The notes under the pieces are model-generated. The model ran no database searches and was not told the DNA's origin. It saw nothing but the letters and a program-made list of their open reading frames with translations. A stretch of 64,000 bases of DNA from Paralichthys olivaceus (lineage: Eukaryota > Chordata > Actinopteri > Pleuronectiformes > Paralichthyidae), in contig NC_091094.1 in NCBI RefSeq assembly GCF_024713975.1, positions 23,646,501-23,710,500 of the forward strand, in the 5' to 3' direction. Positions 48,527 through 57,839 of the stretch are shown piece after piece. Both the position numbers and the translations under genes were made by a program. Positions within the stretch are counted from its first letter, which is position 1. Each line of letters begins with the position of its first letter.

Positions 48527-48844
48527 TCAGGCCGTAGACGCTGAACATAACATCAGGAGCAAGTCGGCCACCGTTTTCCCGAACCTGGAGCACTCATCAG
48601 CCCTATGCATCTGCTGCTGAAGCTCTAGCCTACGGTCTTCTAGGTTGGCCATCTGCTTTGCAAGGTCGTCCTGCTGGTCCCTCTTTCTTTTGAACCGAGA
48701 CACCGGGGACTCCATTGTGGCGAAAGCTGGTGGCTTGCTGGGAGTTGCAGGGGGAGCTGGCAAATCCGGTGTGGTAGACCGGGGGGGCTCGGTGGGTGAT
48801 GCAGATGTAGAGGCCTTGTCGCTTTCCAATGAACTGCACGACGT
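48527..48844 (-). CDS. Harbinger MADF/Myb-like protein, exon 2
   Basis: After acceptor aaaacag, in phase with exon 1, it encodes TSCSSLESDKASTSASPTE, a Pro/Ser/Thr-rich linker, a basic patch (SRFKRKRDQQ) that could be a nuclear signal, and a coiled-coil-like end (LAKQMANLEDRRLELQQQM). Stop at 48,527-48,529. Confidence 0.85.
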   Translation of the reverse strand, partial: TSCSSLESDKASTSASPTEPPRSTTPDLPAPPATPSKPPAFATMESPVSRFKRKRDQQDDLAKQMANLEDRRLELQQQMHRADECSRFGKTVADLLLMLCSASTA

Positions 48845-48989
48845 CTGTTTTTAATGAAAGAGTGGATGCTTGATTAGTCTATGTGTTTGTTTACAACCTG
48901 TAGCCAATATTACATGTTGTTAATGTTTTACGTTACACATAAGCACACACATAACCGATGATGTAGCAGTAGTAACAGAAAACACATAC

Positions 48990-49307
48990 CTTTGCCTCGT
49001 AGTTTGACTCTGTTTCGCGGTGCTTGACGTGTGGTGCCAGCCACGATAAAAAATGATAAAATGCAGGGACTTTTTGGCTGCCTGGGTCGCCACTTATTGT
49101 GGCGAGTTTTTTGCGCAGCCGGACAAATTTGTCCCGGAGGTTCTTCCATCTCTTCGTGCACTCCGCGACCTCCAACCCCGTGTTTTGGGCGATTTCTTGC
49201 CACGAATTGTTTGCCATTTGGCAGTCTTTGTAGTTCTTTGAGGTAGTATTGTAGATGTGGTCGTACTTCCTGACCTCCTCGATGAGACGTTCCTCCAGCT
49301 GGTCCAT
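48990..49307 (-). CDS. Harbinger MADF/Myb-like protein, exon 1
   Basis: Starts at ATG 49,307: MDQLEERLIEEVRKYDHIYN, followed by a MADF-type domain with conserved tryptophans (NNSWQEIAQ, CTKRWKNLRDKFVRLRKK) and FYHFLSWLAPHV. It ends NYEAK at donor AAG/gtatgt. In Harbinger elements this second protein binds DNA and helps bring the transposase to the nucleus and to the ends. The intron is 145 bp (48,845-48,989). No break is seen; with exon 2 it predicts about 211 residues. Confidence 0.88.
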
Positions 49308-49473
49308 TGCTGCTATCGGTACACAAGAACTTTAAAAATGGCGGTGTAGGAAGAAAGACCGGAATAAGCAAGTCCTGGAAATTACGTTCTGAGCGGACCA
49401 TTCACAGCGCTTGCGGTCCGCGTCGACGCGATGCGTAGTTAGGATTTTTGGGAGGCGCGCGTCAGGCTACGGC

Positions 49474-49510
49474 GTAGGTACGGCGTCGACGCAGAAGCAT
49501 AAACTAGGCT
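49474..49510 (-). repeat. Harbinger right terminal inverted repeat
   Basis: 37 bp, inverted match to the left end. The subterminal hairpin of the left end is absent here. Confidence 0.93.
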
Positions 49511-49902
49511 TAAGTCGTCGACCCACCCTACTATTGTGTGATAAGTTAATACCACAGGTGTTGGGGTGTGGTTGGGTGGTGAGCTGTCTGGGGAGAGAAC
49601 TATGTGACACCTTTTAGAATGTCGGACCACAACAACATGTGCAGAAACATGAATGTTTGCACAGTTCTTTTGTCCTACTCGTAGTAGAATGTGAAACTTT
49701 TAAGTAATAGACTCAGATGGAGGAAAATGTCTGCCAGCGGTGGAAACCTATTTGAAAGCTCACACTAACAACTTTGGTCTTCCATTCATAGTTTCACAGT
49801 TGCACTGCCACCAGCACTAGAAGTAGTTGGTGGTACTCCAACTCCTGTGCCTTTTAAAGGCCAGAAATTCCTGAGCAGACGCCTTTAAAACCATCTCAGC
49901 TG

Positions 49903-49971
49903 TCCCTGATGGTCTAGTGGCTAGGATTCGGTGCTCTCGCCACGGCCCGGGTTCGATTCCTGGTCAGGGAA
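49903..49971 (+). pseudogene. tRNA-Glu copy 50, degenerate
   Basis: Last tRNA locus of the array, 69 nt: three bases are missing from the anticodon-arm/variable region (gtgctctcgccacggcccgg). The anticodon stem cannot form normally, and the T stem has one C-to-T change (cctggtcaggg). A and B boxes are still readable. It sits beyond the transposon at the decaying right edge. Confidence 0.85.
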
Positions 49972-50107
49972 CTAAACTATTGAATATAGAAGAGAGCATC
50001 GTGTTGACAATGTGTCAAATTGAGAGGATTGCAGGTTTACTAGGCAGGTCATTGGGGTCTCCTGAGTCAAGGTATGAATGGCTGTTGATAGCTGTAAGTC
50101 GTCAACC

Positions 50108-50570
50108 CGACGATAGTTCTGGTAGTTCTTCCTTAATCTTTTTGAGGGTTTAGGACAGAGGATGTCACACCTTGTAAAGCCCTATGAGACTAATTGAAAA
50201 CATCCGTTTGAGTGAAGTGAAGCTAAATGAGTTGATGATACAGCTATTTAAAACTATCGATCATCCCAGTATTTCCAGAATTCCAGCGCAGGGCCGACTT
50301 TAAACATCACAGTGCTTTATGGTTCAAGAGGAAATATGGCTAACTTCTGCTCCTGTCTCGCACATTGCCTGTTCTGTATCAAGCCTATTGATTTCCTTTT
50401 CACATAAAAGTTGTGGTTTCTTATCTGCAGATGATCAGCGCTTCCCACATATATGGACCTGGGTGTATTATGGTGGTCTGGGCTGGCAGAGAGGTCGACT
50501 TTTGTGGATGATGCCCATCTGTGTGAACCAGAGCAATTCTAGGATCAGACCTTTAGGGGTGCTCAGGCTC
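50108..50570 (+). repeat. Dispersed-element material at array end, incl. LINE-tail-like piece
   Basis: From about 50,108 the array spacer stops at gtcgtcaaccc. Foreign sequence follows with ttgagggtttaggacagagg and tgtaaagccctatgagact, a text typical of 3' tails of fish non-LTR elements and shared in diverged form with 57,285-57,350. It replaces about 340 bp of unit spacer with about 460 bp. Confidence 0.5.
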
Positions 50571-50615
50571 TAATAGCTCACAATAACAACTATGGTCTTC
50601 CACTCATAGTTTCAC
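50571..50615 (+). repeat. Remnant of array spacer beyond the array
   Basis: tagctcacaataacaactat, ggtcttccactcatagttt and cacagg match the unit spacer (agctcacactaacaactatg, ggtcttccattcatagttt) with a few changes. The array once reached at least here. Confidence 0.85.
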
Positions 50616-50937
50616 AGGAACACAAACAGTTTGCTTTGCCTCACAGCCTTCAAACCTCTGTTAAATCACACATTTGACTTTACAACAAGTAATAAATGTG
50701 AAGTTACAAACTAACTACTAGTTACTTTGCTATGGGAAATGGAGTCCAGTACAATAAATATGGGCCAAACAGATGTTGTCTTGGCATTTTAACTATGTGG
50801 TCTTGACTGTGTCCACTTACTCACCTGGTACGTCTTGCTCCTGCTGTCTCTCTCCTTCCTCTCCAAGTCCATCCTGCTCTCTCCCTTTCTGCACTGACAC
50901 ACAAACACAATGAGCTCAAATAAACCAATGACATAAT
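50616..50937. other. No gene seen
   Basis: AT-rich spacer with nothing recognisable. Confidence 0.5.
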
Positions 50938-51500
50938 CAGTGTTGGAAAGTTACTAAGGACATTTGCTCAAGCACTATACTGGAGTATGTGAGGTAGCTG
51001 GACCTTAAAGTATTTGTATTTTATTCTTCTACTCTCTAATGCATCTCAAGACAATACATTGTACTTTCTTATCCAACAGCCTTTATCTGACAGCTTTAGT
51101 TATTAGAGATTATAATTGCTGTAGGATGATGTGTTCCTTTAGCTGTTAGAAAAGCCTCCAGGATTAGCTGGAAATGCATGGTAAAAAGCTGAAACAGGCT
51201 TTTTTTTGTGACTACTTTGTGATTTGTCGCTTTAAAATGACAGCCTCACTACAAACATATGACAGAAGATAGAATATGATGCTTTGCTGTACATTAAAGC
51301 AGGCAACAGCATATAGTTTAAATGAGCGCAACCTTTAATATCTCCAGCTATAAAATGCAACATACACAATTAAGCTGCAGTATTACTCATCCAAAAACAA
51401 AATATAACACTGACTGGGAAAATTTTTTATTTGAAAACTTTAGTGCATATTGCTTATAATACTACACATACTTTTACTTCCACTGTAGTGAATCTGCAGT
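50938..51500 (+). repeat. Teleost dispersed repeat (cagtgttggaaagttact type)
   Basis: Starts cagtgttggaaagttactaa and continues with ttctactctctaatgcatct and tatctgacagctttagttat, in the order of a common fish repeat whose consensus starts cagtggtggaaagtaact. The opposite-orientation fragment is at 560-705. The 3' limit is uncertain. Confidence 0.6.
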
Positions 51501-54500
51501 GAATGTCGTCTTGACTTGTTTCCTAACTGCTTCTTCTTGCTCTCTGTCTCTTCAGACTTCATCCTGTCATCTCTCCCTCTTAGTGCTGTCAACCAGATAA
51601 TTTATAATCAAATAAACAACTTTATTCTAATTGAATACTGGGCTGCAGTGGGCAATCGTTTCAATCTGACCCTCTCACCTGAACCTGGCTGTTTCCTCTT
51701 ATAAACAGACATTTCCAGTGAATAAGAGTTTGTTCAAATGTTGCAGTACATTGTCTATAAATGTACTAAAGAAATACCATAAAGCCAAACTCTAAGAATA
51801 ATAAAAATATTGTGACTATATTAATTTGAATAATTTAGTGTTAAGCTAGTTTGTTAGCTACCAGTGTTCTGGCAGACGAGCTCAGAAAGCTTATATCAGC
51901 AGATAATGTCTAGTGAACTACGTTAGCTTGTGGTCTCTGCCACACTGGAGCTGTAATAAAACAATTTCTGATTTTAGAACCACCAACAATTTTCTCTGTC
52001 GGAATATTCAGCAGTTTTATTTCCAACTTACATTTGTTCCTATGTCCCGCTTTCAGAACAGACAAAGCTTCTTCTGCTACTTTAACAGCCTGGTTCTTAT
52101 GGCGCCACAGCACCACCTGCTGTACTTGAATGTATAATATGACTTTATTCATAATGATTTTTAGGGCAGGGGTTCTTCAGCTCCCATTTAAGGGTGCCTG
52201 CACAAGCCTAAAAAGTTCCTAAGATTGCCCCTGGGGCTGGACCATGACCAGGCAGCAAGTAAACAAAAACTGAACACTTTAAACCCAGCAAACTGAACAT
52301 TTTAATCACTCAAAGTTTTTCTTGTGATGTCCATATTTACATAAAAAAACAATTTGTCTCATAGATCTTCAACAAAAATGAGGAAAAGCTGCCAAAAACC
52401 CTATTAACAGGGTGAAAAACTTAGAAACCTCAGGGAGAGTCAAATGTGAGAGATAATCTTTGACAATCAATATTGCTTCTTGTGGAGCCTGACATGGTAC
52501 AGTAAGTATGGATGATGGTGAGCTGTAGTCGTAGCTGTGCAACTTCTTAGGGAGCGAAGAGAGTTAGGCTACAGCTCTGGCAGAGATTGTGAAGCTTTGA
52601 GGAGATCTCGTCATGGGTTTTCTACCATTGTTGGTGAGCGGGGGTGCCAACAGATGGGTTGGGGAGCAATGCAGGTGTTTCATTAGAGGAGAAAGAACAG
52701 AAAGTAGTATTACTCATATTCAAATGTCTTGACAAGATCTATCAGTTTTATTTTTGCTTAGGATGTCCATGTTCTTCTAAGGTTAGATGGTAAGGTCATG
52801 TCGAGGGTTAAATGAAAGCGTATACTTGGCAGGATTGCTGACAAGACTGTTTCAATCATCATACAAAATGATGCATAAGAGGCTTTTAATGATTATTTCT
52901 ATTGTAGCAGCATTGACTCATGACAAAGTAATTTGTTCATTGATCTATCTACTGCTCTGTAAGAATAGAATGACGACAACGGGGTAAAGACCAATGGGTT
53001 TGGTTGGCCAGACATTAATGTAGAATCCCCCGAGACCAATAGAAGGGGCTGGATGAGAAAAGCTGTGGGAATATGAAGACTCTTATAGTGAGAACGGCCA
53101 CCACAAACAAATCTGCTCTGATGCAGAGATGCTTTGCTATAGAAACTTATACTGATATTCCAAATTGTGGAAGGGCATGGAGATTGCTCTCTAAGAGGTA
53201 CAAGGCTTTTAACTATGAAGATGCTCCTGGCAGGAGGATGAGACAAGGTAGGAAGTCAACCAAAGAGTTGTAGAGAAACTAGCTTAACACATCTGAGACC
53301 GTGTTGAAAAAGCAAGGGCTACTTTGGCAACCATATGTGAACACTTTATACCAAATAGCATTGTTAGAGGAATGTGACATAACGTAGAAGGCATCTGTAA
53401 TATTGTGCCATTTCCAAAAACTCACGACAATGTCAGCAGAGGCATAGAACAAAGAAAAGCTTTAAGGAATTTATTGAATAAATTTTTTTTTTTTTTTTTA
53501 AATATAACATTTTATACAAAATGTATACCTGCCACATTTAGGATAATATAAAGAGAACACTGGATTTAGAGCTGAGATGGAATGATGGAAAGATCTTACA
53601 GTGTGGTTCTTCGATGGAGAGGCGTAGTGTGTTAGAGAAGAACCACGGATCAGGTTAGGCGTTTATTCCCGGTAAACTGACGTCTGATTTGGAGCAGGTA
53701 CATTACGGACAGATCTAGTCTATATTATAGTATAGTTATAGTTATATTTTCTGAATGATCATGGTTGCTGGTTTAGACAATATCACCAGAAGAAAAGAAA
53801 GAGATGAAAAATTGTATCATTAACATTCTTGTTTGACAATACTGACCATTTTCAGGATACATGTTGCATTGTATATATTTATTTTAGTGTTAAAGGCTGA
53901 TTATTCATTTATCTCCATCCTGGGTGAAGGCTGTGGTCTTAAATTCCTCCATGGGCAGATATTTTATTCATTTATTTTCTAACATGATTAGGTCACAAAA
54001 TATATATCACTAATAATTGATATGTACCAACATTACAGCAACATCACAAGATAGTACGTGAGAGATTAAAGATACAGTAAAATAAAGCATAGCATAGATA
54101 AAGCATTTCTTGCTTGGGATACAATGCACTAATCAGTCATTCATAACAGTGCTTCTTGGTTCTACCTATTGGATTTATATGTATTCTATTTATAATCTAA
54201 ATAAAGCCCCAAACTAAATGTCCATTATTTAAAATATGTTATTTTAGAAGTGTCCATGGCTCTTGTACATAATTGTCTTTGTAATGTTCCTGTAGGGCAG
54301 AGGCTGCAAGTTCCATGTTTATCAGCACTTTGAAGTCCTCTTAGCCATTTATTTTAAATAAACAAAAAACTATTTTTTGACTTTCCAGTTCGTAAGTATG
54401 GTTCTTTTCGCAGATGGGAATGCCAGCATCTTTAAACTGTGTTACTACAGATTGTGAACCATCCATTTTATTTCCCAGCAAGCATATCAGGGGATACTGA

Positions 54501-54590
54501 TACATCTATTTCCCAGAATTTCCTTCTATGCAGAGAGAATGACTCTTGATAAACAGCAAAACTTTACCAACCTGAGAAGATCAAACAACA
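51501..54590. other. No gene seen
   Basis: AT-rich DNA. A T-run lies at 53,483-53,499. Opposing frames at 51,910-52,152 and 52,899-53,273 show no domain and overlap one another. No RNA gene recognised. Confidence 0.5.
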
Positions 54591-54592
54591 CA

Positions 54593-54660
54593 AATACATA
54601 CATACACATGTACGTACATACACATGTATGTACACACACACACACATATATATATATACT
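54593..54660 (+). repeat. Compound microsatellite (catacata / ca / ta)
   Basis: Imperfect tacatacacatgtacgt repeats, then (ca)n and (ta)n. Confidence 0.85.
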
Positions 54661-55039
54661 TTGAAGTCCTCATATATTGCACCTTGCTTTTTATTTATTT
54701 AGCTGATTGATTTTTAAAAGGGTGAGTTCAGAAATGATAGCCGAGTAAGTGTTGAGGCTCTCCTTGTGTTGCAGGTAAACTTGGTCTGAGGTGACTCTGA
54801 ACTCTGCCTTGGTTAGCTTTGAAAGTAGGATTGTTGATTTTAGAAACTATGAAATATCCCTGAAATCCAACCATGGTTTTCTCAGCAGACATCATGGCCT
54901 GTCAAAGAGATTTATTCAGATATCTTATTCATATATTTGAATGTTTCCAGAGTAACAAAACAGATTACCTGCTATAATTTGATTCCTATGGGAATCAGGA
55001 ATTGTTGATGCAGGAGCCTCGAACCCATGGCTCGAGCTG

Positions 55040-55068
55040 GGACTATGGTTCCCATAATCCTGCGCGAC
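55040..55068 (+). promoter_or_regulatory. ZNF143/Staf-like promoter site
   Basis: ggactatggttcccataatc followed by ctgcgcg resembles the ZNF143 consensus core ttcccag-atgc-gcg, with its 5' acta half. Such sites usually lie just upstream of transcription starts of housekeeping genes and small RNA genes. It stands at the left edge of the GC-rich stretch. Confidence 0.55.
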
Positions 55069-55204
55069 TGACCAGGAAGCGCAGAAGCAGAGCCGGCTCG
55101 ACAGTGTTGTTTGCATCTCGTGCGGGGGAGATAGCGCTATTTGTTTAGATTGAATTGTTGCATTCAGAACGTTAGGTGCAGATTTTACTCAGCAGAGGGA
55201 CAGG

Positions 55205-55264
55205 ATGGAAACTTCAGTGGGCCCAGGCGTGTCTCTCCTCCTCTTTGAGGGACAACATCTACAG
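55205..55264 (+). CDS. Candidate first coding exon, unknown gene
   Basis: ATG at 55,205 in good context (aggATGg), then 20 codons METSVGPGVSLLLFEGQHLQ ending exactly at donor CTACAG/gtgagg. I do not recognise the protein and found no convincing second exon before the RYBP 3' end. It could equally be a noncoding first exon. A minus-strand frame at 55,189-55,416 overlaps it. Confidence 0.25.
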
Positions 55265-55800
55265 GTGAGGGAGGAGCGCTGTCGGTGACGCTTTACAACC
55301 GTTTGTTCGGACTCGCGGAGTTTTTCTCGATTCAAGAAGTAGTTCGAGTCTTCCTCGTGGTTCAGGCCTGATGACTGAGGGTTGCGGGCGCACAGCTCTT
55401 CCAGGATGCGGTGCACGGGCCACAGCCGAGAGACGTGCGGGAGCGATGGTGCAGGCGCTGGACGTCCGAGTGAATCTCGAGGGACTGAGCCCGAGTTTCG
55501 GGAATAAATCGGACTTCTCCCCCGGAGGACCCGGACTCATTCGGATTGAGAGACAAGCGACCCGCGGAGGCACAACGATCACGTGGTCAACAGGTGAGCA
55601 GCTGACGCAGCTGCGGGGGCAATCAAAGGGAATGATGGGACATTCCCTCTGCTTAAATACACCGCCCAGTAAGGTGGGCGTGTATTATAGATGAGAGTAG
55701 AGCGTGAGGTATGTCACGTCCATCATGTCACGTGCTGGACGTCACGTGCAGCAGCGCAGCTCGAGCTGGCTGTCTGAACCAGCTCGCAGGTGTCGCTCCA

Positions 55801-56820
55801 TTAATGACGTCTTCAAAGCAAATGTACACTCGTTAAATTTGGACTCCATCACATGAAATGTACATTTTATTTTCAGCTGCTCCTTATACCTTAGATGTGT
55901 ATCCTTGTTACTTGGTTACATCATGCGCCTCTTCTGAGGGGGTAAGCATTCTTTTCTGCTCCAACGAAACCGAGTTGTAGTCAGTCATAAATGTTAGTGT
56001 TAAGATTGTGAACATGCAGTAGATGTCAAATTCACAGAGAAATGTTGTGAGTGCACTTTTATGAGCTGTAGGAGATACACAGTGTTTTCCAGTGCTACCG
56101 GGTCTCTTGTGTGTTTATGACAGGGGTATGATGAACTGTGTCTGTGGATGATATAAGATTTTCTTGTTTCTCATTGCTATGCAGGTATGTGCATTTGGTT
56201 CGTTCATCTTACATATAAAAACGTTATACTGTTGTGAGTATGCTCAGATTTAATGTGTGGTTAGCTGAATTTGATTTTTGTACATTTTATTGTCAAATAT
56301 TGTCGTTTAAAAACACTTTAACTGTCTTCTAAAACAATTTATGGAGCGCAGCTCGCACTTTGCTTTCTTAGAGGAGGAGTATGGTGACCTGTGTCTGCTT
56401 GTTTTTCATTGCTATGCAGAGACCAGCCAGCATTGAATGAGCAAAGGAGCAACCAGTCAACTACTGGTGTCCGAATCCTTCATTAAGCACAATCACAGAA
56501 CACAACGCAGATTAAAGTGAAGTTAACGGGTGTGCATACAGCCAGCAGAAAGACTGTTTAGGCACACCCTTTACAGCAGCCAGGGGCGGAGAGGAGACCA
56601 AAATACCCTGCTTTGGCTGAAGAACTACTGCCTATATCGTATTTTAAATATGTTAAGTAAATGAGCCTTTATGAAACTAAAATCCAGAAGAAGCTCACTA
56701 ATGTACTGAAAGAAGAGAAGTCATTTCAATGCATGATCTTTACATTGCAATGTATAAAGGATACAACTGTGATAAGTTTGTATCTGTGTCTATTGCTCAG
56801 TCACTGGCAGTGATTCTGCA
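55801..56820. other. No gene seen
   Basis: Downstream of the candidate promoter; no recognisable exon or repeat. Confidence 0.45.
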
Positions 56821-56824
56821 ATTG

Positions 56825-56975
56825 TCACAAAAAAAAATTCAGAACTAAGTTTCACGAAATTTTGTGAAAGGGTGGGGAATGCCCGCTGGAATTACCCATT
56901 AAATATTGAAATGAATCCAGAGAAATGGGCGGATCCAGCAATATTTTTAAACACTCCTTTAAAAATATATATATA
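56825..56975 (+). repeat. Dispersed repeat, copy 3 of the 4.8-kb family
   Basis: Contains ttcacgaaattttgtgaaa, cccattaaatattgaaatg, aatgggcggatccagcaat and atttttaa in the order of the copy at 4.8 kb. Confidence 0.5.
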
Positions 56976-57189
56976 TAAATATAGATAAATATATTAATTT
57001 TATTTATTTATGTTTGTTTCAGTGATTTCAACTTCATTGACAGGACAGTAAGTGTGAACTTGTGAGAAAATAAATAGGGGAGGACATACAGCAGGAGGAC
57101 TCAGGCCTGAGCAAACCTTCTTTTACATTGCAACATAGGGCATCAGCCTTGAAGGAGTTATCTGATATGAAGGGGGTTGAGATATAATG

Positions 57190-57370
57190 ACTATTAGTTC
57201 CCAATACAGGCTCTCGCTGAGGTTTCTACATTTTTTTCACCTGCTAAAAGAGTCTTTTTGGTAGTTTTTCTTTACTCACTTGAGGGTTAAGGGTAGAGGA
57301 TGCCGCATCTTATTAAGCCCTATGAGAAAAATTGGGATTTGCTTTATAGGGTCTTGTTTGATTGAAAACT
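57190..57370 (+). repeat. Non-LTR element tail fragment
   Basis: gctgaggtttctac, agagtctttttggtagtttt, cttgagggttaagggtagag and ttaagccctatgagaaaaat follow the order of 3' tails of fish LINE-like elements. The family is not resolved. Confidence 0.5.
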
Positions 57371-57839
57371 CTGGATGCTTCTATCATTAAACTTTCTCCA
57401 TCTGTTGAGAGCCCACATCAGTCAAACTCCACACAACAAGTTTGTAGTGCAGGGAATGAACCCAAGTCCAAATCCACCTGAATTATTTCCAAAATATTGA
57501 TGAAATTCAACCAGAGAAAAATAGTCTTTTTGTTTTGCAATGACAACCTTTAAAACACGAACTGCAGTCATCCGTCGGAGCTTCTAGGCGGCGCATTAGT
57601 GAGCTGCTAAACAGTCCCTGGAGGGAGACATGATTGAGAGCTGTTGTCGGTGTGAGGGCTCCCTCTTGTCGTGTCGCTGCACTGCGGAGGCTTCCTCTCC
57701 TACAAACGCACACTCTCCCTGGGACATCTCAATCAATACTCTGCCATATCCAGATACATACACACTTCCTGTTTGCAAAGTACATGTGTGCATGTGGCCA
57801 AACGGCATCAATGAAGAACACAGAGCAGCCAGGAAATAG

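Larger units (their letters stand above)
46489..49510 (+). mobile_element. PIF/Harbinger DNA transposon, full length
   Basis: A 3,022-bp element with inverted ends: left 46,489-46,530 and right 49,474-49,510, both starting AGCCTAGTTTATGCTTCTGC when read inward. It is flanked by TAA target duplications (46,486-46,488 and 49,511-49,513), and the array spacer continues across them (ctgtaa, then gtcgtcgaccc). TAA is the expected PIF/Harbinger target. It carries the family's two genes in convergent order: DDE transposase (+) and a MADF/Myb-like DNA-binding protein (-). Poly(A) signals lie about 40 bp apart (AATAAA at 48,289-48,294 on +; TTTATT at 48,331-48,336 for -). It occurs once in the array, so it arrived after, or outside the reach of, the main amplification. 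Confidence 0.95.
13681..50108 (+). repeat. Tandem tRNA-Glu(CUC) array, about 50 units
   Basis: Head-to-tail repeats of a unit that is 673 bp in its basic form and lengthens by 8-bp steps to 681, 689, 705 and 713. Unit order from the tRNA: 72-nt tRNA-Glu; cgaaac or ctaaac; unique spacer; octamer tract of agtttcay; gcactgccaccagcactag; gtagttggtggtactccaac; ttccttttaaaggcc; tttaaaacc; the next tRNA. Left edge is abrupt at about 13,681. The right edge decays at about 50,108, with a further scrap at about 50,571-50,615. Three subfamilies (A, B, C), a 498-bp deletion form and tRNA-less chimeras are interspersed. The C/B-rich part lies at 14.4-24.7 kb and the A-rich part at 24.8-46.3 kb. All tRNAs point the same way. 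A Harbinger transposon interrupts one unit at 46,489. Confidence 0.97.
55000..55800. promoter_or_regulatory. CpG-rich candidate promoter region
   Basis: CpG-dense sequence (many gcg, cgcg and cgag) in otherwise AT-rich surroundings. It holds the ZNF143-like site, a CACGTG at about 55,581, and three GTCACGT(G/C) motifs at 55,713, 55,727 and 55,741. Two strong + strand splice donors occur (cag/gtgagg at 55,265 and cag/gtgagc near 55,592). Together these suggest a promoter with one or more first exons. The gene itself is not identified. Confidence 0.5.

Noticed and set aside
13681-50108. CRISPR-like, 5S rDNA or snRNA tandem array
   Set aside because: Repeat period is about 673 bp with no short spacer pattern. 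The conserved core folds as tRNA-Glu with anticodon CUC; no 5S or snRNA core is present.
13681-50108. Amplified tRNA-derived SINE
   Set aside because: Units are strictly head-to-tail with no poly(A) tail, no target duplications and no LINE-like 3' end. The tRNA is intact rather than diverged.
55189-55416. Minus-strand 75-codon frame with protein-like text (HRILEELCARNPQSS...)
   Set aside because: Composition is plausible, but it has no known domain and no good donor on that strand, and it overlaps better splice signals on the plus strand. Kept only as an alternative for the candidate promoter.
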